A stretch of 64,000 bases of DNA from Falsiroseomonas sp050563535. Its GTDB lineage: Bacteria > Pseudomonadota > Alphaproteobacteria > Acetobacterales > Acetobacteraceae. The notes beneath the pieces are model-generated. The model was given only the letters and a program-made list of their open reading frames with translations, did no database searches and had not been told where the DNA came from. A program made the translations under genes and the position numbers. Below, piece after piece: positions 16,198-22,925 of this stretch; positions within the stretch are counted from its first letter, which is position 1; each line of letters begins with the position of its first letter. The DNA lies in NCBI RefSeq assembly GCF_050563535.1, contig NZ_JBNXUO010000028.1, forward strand, positions 3,665 to 67,664, given 5' to 3'.

Positions 16198-16222
16198 GAT
16201 CACATGGCAGCGCCTGGAGTAG
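16198..16222 (+). repeat. 25-bp element GATCACATGGCAG-N3-CTGG-N-GTAG, copy 1
   Basis: Matches a second copy at 19942-19966 at 21 of 25 positions. It lies in the 430-base gap between the octamer array and the DUF6362-like gene; otherwise that gap holds only a terminator-like hairpin. Both copies are followed by an intrinsic-terminator-like hairpin, which suggests promoter plus early terminator units or a transferred cassette border. No known consensus was recognised. Confidence 0.5.
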
Positions 16223-16246
16223 TTTTCGCCTTACGCTAGGCGAGAC

Positions 16247-16285
16247 GCGCCCGGAGCCAGAACGGTTCCGGGCGCTTTGTCGTTT
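16247..16285 (+). terminator. Intrinsic terminator-like hairpin
   Basis: Stem GCGCCCGGA (16247-16255) pairs with TCCGGGCGC (16267-16275), followed by TTTGTCGTTT. It would end the rightward early transcript, or a short RNA starting near the 25-bp element, before the DUF6362-like gene. Confidence 0.65.
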
Positions 16286-16407
16286 CCGGCCCTTGGGCCC
16301 CGCCCGGCACCCTTCCACCCGCGGAGCCTTCCCATGATGCCGTGCCCACCCCCCCGCGCCGCGCGGCCGCGCCCGCGCGCCGTCATCCTGGCCGGAGGTG
16401 CCGTCCG

Positions 16408-17019
16408 ATGACAGTGATGCCCCCGAAGGGCCGGGCCGGGCCGGCCGCCGGCCTCAGCCTCGCCGGACTGCCGCCCGAGCCGATCTACGACACGGAGGTC
16501 GTGGAGCTCCGCCTGGAGGATGCCGGCGCGGCGCTGCTGGCCCTGCCGTCCCGCGGGTGCCTGCCGGCGGGCTACCGCAGCAACTGGCCCGACGTGGTGG
16601 CGGATGCTGCGGAGGCCTACGGCTACGGAGAGGGCGGGGTCCGACCGCCGGTGCCGTCGGCGCGGCGCGTCACGCAGATGGACGAGGCCTTCGGCTGGAT
16701 CCGGCTGCTGCCGCGGGACCGCATCAACCATCGCCGCATCCTGCTGCTGCGTGCGCTGACCAGCCCGGTTACGGGCCGCCATCGGCACAGCTGGCGGTCG
16801 ATCGGTGAGATGTTCGGCTGGGACTATCGCGCGGTGCAGCGATGGCACGCACAGGGCATCGGCTGGATCGTCCAGGCACTCTACGCGCAGCAGCTCGGCG
16901 GCGCCGACTGGGCGCGGCTGTGGCGGGCGGAGCGGGAGGGGCCGGACAGCCTGGCGCGACACGCCGGCGACGCGCCGCATGCGGATCTGGGGAAGGGGAT
17001 CAGGACGACCAGGTGGTAG
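16408..17019 (+). CDS. DUF6362-like phage protein
   Basis: 203 residues. The central part (LPAGYRSNWPDVVADAAEAY, then RRVTQMDEAFGWIRLLP and HSWRSIGEMFGWDYRAVQRW) resembles the DUF6362-type proteins found in many alphaproteobacterial prophages near the terminase genes. The last segment looks like a helix-turn-helix, so a regulatory or DNA-binding role is plausible. The ATG at 16408 is preferred over one at 16342 because the extra N-terminal segment is only Arg/Pro-rich. Family assignment is from memory of the pattern and is moderate. Confidence 0.6.
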   Translation: MTVMPPKGRAGPAAGLSLAGLPPEPIYDTEVVELRLEDAGAALLALPSRGCLPAGYRSNWPDVVADAAEAYGYGEGGVRPPVPSARRVTQMDEAFGWIRLLPRDRINHRRILLLRALTSPVTGRHRHSWRSIGEMFGWDYRAVQRWHAQGIGWIVQALYAQQLGGADWARLWRAEREGPDSLARHAGDAPHADLGKGIRTTRW

Positions 17020-17081
17020 CTGCCCTTCCTGGCTTCCGGCTGTAGTCTTTCCGCCGCACCGGGGACGTGCGGGGAGACGAG

Positions 17082-17492
17082 ATGACGATGCTGCGTCGTG
17101 TGCGCCTGTCGAGCGTGTTGCTGCTGGGCATCTCCGGCGCGGTATCGCCGATACCAGCCCTGGCCCAGTCCCTGCCGACGCGGCCCGGCACTTGCGTGGC
17201 GACCACTGTATCGTCGATCGGGACGCGCCTTGTCGACGGCCGCACGGGCCGGCCCATCCATGGGTCCGGATCCTCCGTGCGGTTCGCCAATGGCGGCGTG
17301 CAGGTGTCCTACGATGATGTGGACGCGATCCGCAGGTCACGGGTGGGGGACCAGGTCTTCTTCTGCCTGATCAGCATTCCCCAGGACTGTCCACCCGGCG
17401 ACCCGCGCGGCCGCGTCTACACGACGACAAATCGTCGGACGCTGGAATCCTGGACGCTGCCCGACGCGCAGCATATGTGCGGCGGCGCCTGA
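17082..17492 (+). CDS. Small exported protein of unknown function
   Basis: 136 residues with a clear Sec signal peptide (MTMLRRVRLSSVLLLGISGA, cleavage probably after ALAQ at about residue 29). The mature part has four cysteines (GTC, FFC, DC, MCGG) that could form two disulfides, fitting a periplasmic location. No family recognised. Within a prophage, such an exported protein is a typical lysogenic-conversion ('moron') gene, for example for superinfection exclusion or host surface change; that role is inference. An alternative ATG lies at 17067. Confidence 0.65.
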   Translation: MTMLRRVRLSSVLLLGISGAVSPIPALAQSLPTRPGTCVATTVSSIGTRLVDGRTGRPIHGSGSSVRFANGGVQVSYDDVDAIRRSRVGDQVFFCLISIPQDCPPGDPRGRVYTTTNRRTLESWTLPDAQHMCGGA

Positions 17493-17551
17493 AGCTCACG
17501 GCATCTTCGGACCTTGCCGACCGGCCTGCGGGTGGGTGACCTGCTGCCGGC

Positions 17552-18247
17552 TTATGGCGGCACGTAGCCGGACATATCCTTGTCGCGCCGCCAAGCGAAG
17601 TGGTCAGGGTGCTTCACCAGGAAGGCGCGCCAGCTGCGGAACGCCAACTGCGTGAACACGAGATGCCCGCCAGTTTCGGCGTGATTGACCAGCCCATGTC
17701 TACGCCAGGGGCCAACCGCCTTGTTGCTGAATGGCCCGGACAGACATGCCCACGCGGGAGGCCCATCAACTTCGAGGACTGTGACCTTCCACCTCGCGTC
17801 TGATGCTTTCGAAGTTTCTGGTGTGACGAGTTGGAGGAAACCTCTTGGTGTAGCCGTGAGGGGGCCGCAATACGGCCCGCCGAATACCTCTGCTGCCGCA
17901 TCGAGAAAACTCCACCACGACTTCCTGGAAAGTAGACCAAGATCGAGGTGGTCGATCTCTCCCGGCTGCTTGAGAGCGCCATTCATCAAGGCTTCGGCGT
18001 CATGTGCGCCTTCGAGATAGATGCGGCCCATCGCGGTCGCGATGCGGCCGGCCAGATCGTCGGAAGCCCCAAGTCTTTTCCGAATGGCTGCATCTTCCAA
18101 GATCTTGCGCGCGATGGCCCGGAATTCTGCTCGCCGGAGAGCCGGAACCGATAGACGCTTGTTCGCACGCATGCCGCTCATTCGTCTGTCAGTCTCCGGG
18201 CCTGCGACGGTGCGTTCCGCTGGTTGAGCGTCGGTGATGTGCTGCAT
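17552..18247 (-). CDS. Unknown cargo protein A
   Basis: 231 residues, no family recognised. The N-terminal third is helical and basic (LRRAEFRAIARKILEDAAIR). The rest is a mixed fold with many aromatic residues (KSWWSFLDAAAEVFGGPYCG; FRSWRAFLVKHPDHFAWRRD). Last gene of the leftward cargo block, 45 bases behind the exported protein gene. Its base composition is visibly less GC-rich than adjacent prophage genes, and codon choice is less GC3-biased, suggesting separate acquisition. Confidence 0.6.
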   Translation of the reverse strand: MQHITDAQPAERTVAGPETDRRMSGMRANKRLSVPALRRAEFRAIARKILEDAAIRKRLGASDDLAGRIATAMGRIYLEGAHDAEALMNGALKQPGEIDHLDLGLLSRKSWWSFLDAAAEVFGGPYCGPLTATPRGFLQLVTPETSKASDARWKVTVLEVDGPPAWACLSGPFSNKAVGPWRRHGLVNHAETGGHLVFTQLAFRSWRAFLVKHPDHFAWRRDKDMSGYVPP

Positions 18248-18292
18248 GTGCAGCAGGGAAAGGCCTGACGAGAAGTGAGTTCGGTATGGAGA

Positions 18293-18841
18293 TCAAGATC
18301 GCGGCCGGCGCAGCTCTTCGCATCGATCTGCGGCAAGGTTCGCCTCTGGCCGTGCAGGACCCAACGGCAACACGAAGGTTCGGCCAGTCTCCACGTCTCG
18401 CACGACAATTCTTTCGCGAGCCGATGCGAGCATTCTTGATAAAGCCCAAACCAGCCGTGCGCCCTCTATGTCGGCCATGTGCTGGTCTGTCGTCCTCCCG
18501 ATGGCAGTTACTGTGAATGCAGGATCACTATCGGCGCGGATCAGCAGCTCGCGCCTGTTGCCCCCACCGAAGACGACATCAGGAAGTTCGATGCTAACAC
18601 GGCGGCCGGTGTCGGCCACGCACAGCACTCCGAAGGCGAAGTCGCGAGAAGGGCCGCGACGCACCGTTGCGTAGACGAGAACTTGCCATTTGTCGTCGAT
18701 CTCATCCGCGCGCTCTTCGTGAACCCATTCAACGCCCAATTCGTCCAGTCGCATTGTATCAACGGGTCGCCGGGTCTCTGCCCTACCGACGGTCGCCCAC
18801 CCACATAGCAAGACGGCAGCCAACGACAACGTGGTGCGCAT
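18293..18841 (-). CDS. Unknown exported cargo protein B
   Basis: 182 residues with an N-terminal signal peptide (MRTTLSLAAVLLCGWATVGR, cleavage after RAE or GRA). The mature protein is acidic then beta-rich (WQVLVYATVRRGPSRDFAFG; RRVSIELPDVVFGGGNRREL) and ends with an Arg-rich tail. No family recognised. Its ATG overlaps the preceding stop as ATGA, so it is cotranslated with cargo protein C. Lower GC than its surroundings. Confidence 0.6.
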   Translation of the reverse strand: MRTTLSLAAVLLCGWATVGRAETRRPVDTMRLDELGVEWVHEERADEIDDKWQVLVYATVRRGPSRDFAFGVLCVADTGRRVSIELPDVVFGGGNRRELLIRADSDPAFTVTAIGRTTDQHMADIEGARLVWALSRMLASARERIVVRDVETGRTFVLPLGPARPEANLAADRCEELRRPRS

Positions 18842-19458
18842 CAGTTCTCGGCTTCTTGGCACAGAGACATATCGGCGTTCACGATGGGCAGCGTTCCATG
18901 CCACAACAGTTGGACAAGTTCCTGCCCGGAGCACTCAAGAACCGTGCGTTTGACAATCTCGCCTGCGCTGTAGTCCATCACGTCGATTGTGGCGCGACCC
19001 ACAAAATAGTCCTTGATCTGAACGGATCGCCGAAGAAGCGGCAGCGCGTCGTGCCAGGGCATCCGCCGCACTTCGGCGGGTTCGAAGAATATGTCACCCT
19101 CCGCGAATTCGATGCTGGCGGGCACGCCTTGAAGCTCAAGCAGAAATTCGCCGCGCGGTTTGCCGACTGCATCCCTCGTCATCGCCCAGCCGAGAACCGG
19201 AAGGCCGGCCCGTTTCATCGCATCGTACAGATCGTGCAGCTGCGACCGATCACCATCGATCGCAGCTTGATGACATTCGATTTTCAGACGGCGTAGTTCG
19301 CGCAGGAGAATGCTGCGGGGTGAGAGGATCCGGCCTTCAGTCGCAATGTCGAGGCAGGCTTTGAACGCGTCCGGCACGCCGAACACCCAGCCCTGTGCCA
19401 TCCCGTCCTTGAAGACGATCGGGCTCAGATGCCGACGGTAGCGAACTGGGCCCGACAT
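18841..19458 (-). CDS. Unknown cargo protein C
   Basis: 205 residues, cytoplasmic, not recognised. Helical region LLRELRRLKIECHQAAIDGD followed by a likely beta domain (GEFLLELQGVPASIEFAEGD; RATIDVMDYSAGEIVKRTVL). Start ATG overlaps the stop of the SWIM gene as TGATG, and its own stop overlaps the next start, so three genes are translationally coupled. The coupling argues that they work together. Confidence 0.6.
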   Translation of the reverse strand: MSGPVRYRRHLSPIVFKDGMAQGWVFGVPDAFKACLDIATEGRILSPRSILLRELRRLKIECHQAAIDGDRSQLHDLYDAMKRAGLPVLGWAMTRDAVGKPRGEFLLELQGVPASIEFAEGDIFFEPAEVRRMPWHDALPLLRRSVQIKDYFVGRATIDVMDYSAGEIVKRTVLECSGQELVQLLWHGTLPIVNADMSLCQEAEN

Positions 19459-19823
19459 CAGTGGATCTCATGCATGATGCGGGATAGGCGGTGCTTGGCG
19501 TTCGACAGCTTCTTCTTGGCGGCCGACAACTCGGATTCTGCGACCTCCGCTTCCCTCAAAGCGTTCTGGAGGGAAGTGCCGTCGAGCATCGTTGCCAGGC
19601 ACCTCAGATCTTCGCTTTTCCCGCCAACAACGGCTGCACCGTCGCCCCGAAGAAGCGCGAGCCGATGTTTGCAAGCCTGTTCAGCCTCACCTGCTGGACA
19701 GCTGCAGCGCCCCGACAAGCGGCCTCTCGCACGCACGAACTCGCAGCGGTAAGGCTCGGGCTGGCTGCCCTGGACGAAGAAGACCAGCTTGGTGTCAGCT
19801 TCGACAATGACATCAGGATCCAT
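19458..19823 (-). CDS. SWIM zinc-finger cargo protein D
   Basis: 121 residues from the ATG at 19823 (a TTG at 19898 would add 25). A SWIM-type motif C-x-C...C-x-H is seen as RCSCPAGEAEQACKHRLALL, preceded by the usual beta strands (TKLVFFVQGSQPEPYRCEFV). The C-terminal third is a coiled coil (LREAEVAESELSAAKKKLSN). SWIM domains bind nucleic acid or protein partners, and here the motif and coiled coil are the whole protein. First gene of the leftward cargo operon. It probably recruits or regulates the other products; function unknown. Confidence 0.7.
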   Translation of the reverse strand: MDPDVIVEADTKLVFFVQGSQPEPYRCEFVRARGRLSGRCSCPAGEAEQACKHRLALLRGDGAAVVGGKSEDLRCLATMLDGTSLQNALREAEVAESELSAAKKKLSNAKHRLSRIMHEIH

Positions 19824-19941
19824 CGGTGGAGCACCCCTCTCCTCCGATACGAAAGCAGGATGATGAGCGGCGCGGAAGTCCCATTCGTTCCCGATCAATG
19901 CCGCCCTTTGCCTATGTGGACAGGCGGTAATTTTTCCCCTT

Positions 19942-19966
19942 GATCACATGGCAGGTTCTGGCGTAG
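19942..19966 (+). repeat. 25-bp element GATCACATGGCAG-N3-CTGG-N-GTAG, copy 2
   Basis: Second copy of the element at 16198. It sits in the 395-base gap between the cargo operon and the serine recombinase, a gap with no gene that otherwise contains only a strong hairpin (20034-20059) and an A+T-richer stretch near 20155-20185. The two copies bracket the DUF6362-like gene and the cargo block. Confidence 0.5.
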
Positions 19967-20033
19967 CCGAGACGGCATAATGCCCAGAGAGGGGCGGGCG
20001 GACCCCAAGCCGCCCTCCCCGCCGCAGACAAAG

Positions 20034-20062
20034 CCCCCGGTGCCGAAAGGTGCCGGGGGTTT
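20034..20062 (+). terminator. Intrinsic terminator with GAAA tetraloop
   Basis: An 11-bp stem (CCCCCGGTGCC / GGTGCCGGGGG, two G-U pairs) closes a GAAA loop and is followed by TTT. It would stop rightward transcription about 160 bases before the recombinase gene, so a short RNA from the element at 19942 to here is possible. Confidence 0.75.
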
Positions 20063-20218
20063 CCCGCATTCAGGGCCCCGTCATCCTCGCGCGCACAGCG
20101 CGTCGCGGTCCCTGCAGGGCCGCCGCGGACACCTGGCCGGGCCGGGATCCGCCTTTTCATTCGGTCAAACGAACGTATGGGTCTGTGAAGGCCCACCACC
20201 CCGCACCCCCGTCCGGAG

Positions 20219-20935
20219 ATGGCCCGCAAGCCCTTCAAGAAGGCCGCTGGCGTCGCCGCGGGACTGCCGGGGTACGTCGCCTACTTCCGGGTCTCGACCG
20301 ACAAGCAGGGCGCCTCCGGCCTCGGGCTTGAAGCGCAGCAGGAAGCGGTCGAGCGCCACGTGCGTGCGGCCGGGGGCACGATCCTCGCCACCTTCGTCGA
20401 GGTGGAAAGCGGCAAGAGGAACGACCGGCCGGAGATCGCGGCCGCGATCGCCGCCTGCCGGGCGCGTCGCGCGACACTGATCATCGCGAAGCTCGATCGG
20501 CTGGCCCGCAACGTCGCCTTCGTCAGCAACCTGATGGAGAGCGGCGTCGAGTTCGTCGCCTGCGACAACCCGCATGCGAACCGGCTGACGATCCACATCC
20601 TCGCAGCCGTCGCCGAGCATGAGCGGGAGATGATTTCCGCCCGCACGAAGGCAGCCCTGCAGGCCGCGCGGGCCCGTGGCGTGAAGCTCGGCAGTCCGCG
20701 CCTGATCGCTGGCGACGCCGAGGCCGCGCGCGCCGCGAATGCAGTGCGCCAGCGTCTTTCCGACGAGCACGCGGCCCGCGTGCTCCCCCTCATCCGGGCC
20801 GCCCAGGCGGCCGGATGCACAAGCCTGCCGCAGATCGCGGCGGCGCTGATGGCGCGCGGCGTGAAGACGCCGGCCGGCGCCGAAATCTGGCACCCGACCC
20901 AGGTGCAACGCATCCTCGACAGGAGTCCGGCCTGA
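20219..20935 (+). CDS. Small serine recombinase (resolvase/invertase family)
   Basis: 238 residues. Catalytic Ser lies in YVAYFRVSTDKQGASGLGLE (about residues 20-38), and the conserved Arg/Asp region is AKLDRLARNVAFVSNLMESG. A helical E region (AVAEHEREMISARTKAALQA) precedes a C-terminal DNA-binding part (TSLPQIAAALMARGVKTPAG; WHPTQVQRIL) with a helix-turn-helix. The prophage already has a tyrosine integrase, so this second recombinase probably resolves or inverts DNA or is a relic of the cargo insertion. No paired inverted sites were spotted nearby. It is the first gene of the late-side gene cluster. Confidence 0.9.
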   Translation: MARKPFKKAAGVAAGLPGYVAYFRVSTDKQGASGLGLEAQQEAVERHVRAAGGTILATFVEVESGKRNDRPEIAAAIAACRARRATLIIAKLDRLARNVAFVSNLMESGVEFVACDNPHANRLTIHILAAVAEHEREMISARTKAALQAARARGVKLGSPRLIAGDAEAARAANAVRQRLSDEHAARVLPLIRAAQAAGCTSLPQIAAALMARGVKTPAGAEIWHPTQVQRILDRSPA

Positions 20936-21264
20936 TGCCGCGCACCACCAAGTCCGTCGCCGCCCCGGCGCCGGCGACGCGCCATGTCATCCGCGACCGC
21001 GCGGTGGCGCAGAAGGCCGAGGCCTATGCGACGGCGAAGGCGGACATCAAGCGCCTGGAAGCGCAGTGCGACGCGCTGAAGCCTGAGCTGCTCGCCGCCA
21101 TGGGCGACCATGAGAGCGTCGTCGCCGGCAACCGCGTGCTGACCAGGTCCGCCGTCGCCGGCACCGACCCGACGCCGAACGTGACCATCACGAAGGCGAT
21201 GATCGGGCAGGTCATCCCGGGAAAGCCGGGCAAGCGGGGCTACACCCAGCTGACCGTGCAGTAG
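20935..21264 (+). CDS. Hypothetical phage protein
   Basis: 109 residues. A helical central region (RAVAQKAEAYATAKADIKRL) resembles a short coiled coil, followed by a small beta-rich tail (PNVTITKAMIGQVIPGKPGK). Not recognised. Its ATG overlaps the recombinase stop (TGATG), so they are coupled. Confidence 0.6.
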   Translation: MPRTTKSVAAPAPATRHVIRDRAVAQKAEAYATAKADIKRLEAQCDALKPELLAAMGDHESVVAGNRVLTRSAVAGTDPTPNVTITKAMIGQVIPGKPGKRGYTQLTVQ

Positions 21265-21265
21265 C

Positions 21266-21886
21266 ATGTTCGACATACGCGCCGATCTCCGGCCGCTGAC
21301 GCGCAACCTGGATGACCTGGCGCGGCGCCAGGTGCCTTTCGCAACCGCGCGTGCGCTGACAGCTATGGCGGACGCGGCCGCGGTGGCGAACCGTCGCGCG
21401 CTGCCCTCCATCTTCGACCGGCCGACGCCCTTCACGCGGGCCGGCATCGCGGTGGCGCCGGCGCGGAAGAACAGCCTCGTCGCGCGGGTCTACGTGAAGG
21501 AGAGGCAGGCCGAGTACCTCGTCCTCGAGGAGACGGGCGGCACGCGGAAGCCGGAACGCTCGAAGCATGGCGGCACGGGACGGGGGCAAGCACTCGTCAT
21601 GCCGAAGGCGGTTAAGCGCAATGCGTTTGGCAATATCGGCTTCCGTGGGCTGGCCTCGCTCAAGCGACGCAAAGATGTCTTCGTAGGAAAGACCGCCAAC
21701 GGCACCGGGGGTTTCTTCCGGCGTCTCGAAGACGGGAAGCTGCAACCGCTCGTGATCTTCGTCCGCAGCGCGGCCTACAAGCCCCGCTTCGGCTTCAAAG
21801 CGCGTGTCATCAAGGTCGCGCAGGCGACGATGGCACCAGCCTTCCGACAGGCTCTTGCGAAGGCACTCGCCACCGCGCGGCGGTAG
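21266..21886 (+). CDS. Hypothetical phage protein, possibly a head-tail/tail completion protein
   Basis: 206 residues, basic. The N-terminal helix RNLDDLARRQVPFATARALT and the later KPRFGFKARVIKVAQATMAP resemble phage proteins of the minor-tail/HK97-gp10 type, but the match is weak and the gene lies before the terminase rather than among the tail genes. Starts 2 bases after the preceding stop. Confidence 0.5.
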   Translation: MFDIRADLRPLTRNLDDLARRQVPFATARALTAMADAAAVANRRALPSIFDRPTPFTRAGIAVAPARKNSLVARVYVKERQAEYLVLEETGGTRKPERSKHGGTGRGQALVMPKAVKRNAFGNIGFRGLASLKRRKDVFVGKTANGTGGFFRRLEDGKLQPLVIFVRSAAYKPRFGFKARVIKVAQATMAPAFRQALAKALATARR

Positions 21887-21919
21887 CGGGCCGACACCTC
21901 CACATCGAAGGAATTGCGG

Positions 21920-22084
21920 ATGCAGGCGATGACGCTCGCGCAGCGGATCTGCGCGCAGGTGCTTGCGACGGCGCGGCGACCGCTGAATCAGGTCGACGCA
22001 TTGAACCTGCTGCGCCGCCTGCCCCGCAATCGGGCCGAGGCTCGTCGCTCGATCGCGACGAAGGGCCGTCTGGCCCGCGGCTGA
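21920..22084 (+). CDS. Small basic hypothetical protein
   Basis: 54 residues, helical and arginine-rich (TLAQRICAQVLATARRPLNQ; RRLPRNRAEARRSIATKGRL). A good ribosome-binding site (AAGGA, 7 bases before the ATG) supports translation. No family recognised. Confidence 0.5.
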   Translation: MQAMTLAQRICAQVLATARRPLNQVDALNLLRRLPRNRAEARRSIATKGRLARG

Positions 22085-22169
22085 GATTGCGCCGCTCCCA
22101 CGTCCCTGCCGACGGCGATCCCATCGCGACGCGACGGGCAGGACAGCACGGGGATGCGGCGCAACGGGC

Positions 22170-22215
22170 GGAAGGATCCGAACCGACCCCCCTCCCCCCC
22201 GGTTCGGGTCCTTCC
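22170..22215. other. Large hairpin upstream of the terminase genes
   Basis: A 16-bp stem (GGAAGGATCCGAACCG pairing with CGGTTCGGGTCCTTCC, one G-U) closes a 14-base C-rich loop. No T run follows, so it is not a typical terminator. It lies about 75 bases before the terminase small subunit, where cos or pac sites often occur. Confidence 0.5.
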
Positions 22216-22292
22216 TGCCCCACCCTCCTGACACGGGACGCTTCGCGCCTCGTACAGTGCCCAGCTATGGGTGAAGAAAGGTGTCCGCACCC

Positions 22293-22925
22293 ATGCCCGT
22301 CGGGATCTCCATCCGGGAGTTCGCCCGGCGCGAGGGATGCAGCGACAAGCTGGTCCGCAACGCGCTCGGGGCCGGAAAACTCCAGGCCCGGCCTGATGGA
22401 ACGCTGGATCCCACCCTGGTCGGCACCGGCTGGCGCCACTCCAACCGGCACGCGTCGCCGCCCGCGGACACCTCTGCGGACACCCCCTCCGCACCCGTCC
22501 GCACCGAGCGCGAGCCGCAGCACCATGGCGGGGAACTCACCCGCCGCCGCCGCACCGCCGCTGACGAGCCTGGCGAGGTCGACCTCGACGACTTCTCCCG
22601 CCGCTTCCTCGCCGGCGACGTCCCGGACCTCGCCACGTCGGAGAAGGTGAAGGCCGCCGCGGCCGCGATGAAGGCAACGATCGGCGCGCAGCAGCTCGGC
22701 GGCGCCCTGGTCGAGCTCGAGGCGGCCGAGGCGGTCCTGTTCTCGACCTTCCGGGCCGCGCGGGATGCCTGGCTCAACTTCCCCGCCAAGATCGGCCCGC
22801 TGCTGGCCGCTGATCTGGGCATCGAGGCCGACCGCGTCGTGCAGGCCCTGACCCCCCATGTCCAGCAGCAGCTCGAGGCCCTCGGCGAACCCGAAGCCGA
22901 TTTCCGCGCCCGCGACGAAGGCTGA
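22293..22925 (+). CDS. Phage terminase small subunit-like protein (Nu1-like)
   Basis: 210 residues. The N-terminal helix-turn-helix (ISIREFARREGCSDKLVRNA) is of the Nu1/terminase small subunit DNA-recognition type. A disordered, charged middle is followed by a helical C-terminal half (DLATSEKVKAAAAAMKATIG; QQQLEALGEPEADF) that would contact the large subunit. It overlaps the GpA gene by 68 bases. ATG at 22293 is preceded by GAAGAAAGG; an in-frame GTG at 22281 is possible. Role inferred from position and motif. Confidence 0.75.
   Translation: MPVGISIREFARREGCSDKLVRNALGAGKLQARPDGTLDPTLVGTGWRHSNRHASPPADTSADTPSAPVRTEREPQHHGGELTRRRRTAADEPGEVDLDDFSRRFLAGDVPDLATSEKVKAAAAAMKATIGAQQLGGALVELEAAEAVLFSTFRAARDAWLNFPAKIGPLLAADLGIEADRVVQALTPHVQQQLEALGEPEADFRARDEG

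Noticed and set aside
16198..16222. 25-bp element as a sigma-54 promoter
   Set aside because: TGGCAG is present, but the -12 GC element does not fit in either copy.
16065..16337. 90-codon plus-strand frame between the octamer array and the DUF6362-like gene
   Set aside because: It runs through the 25-bp element and a terminator hairpin and has Arg-rich, gene-unlike composition.
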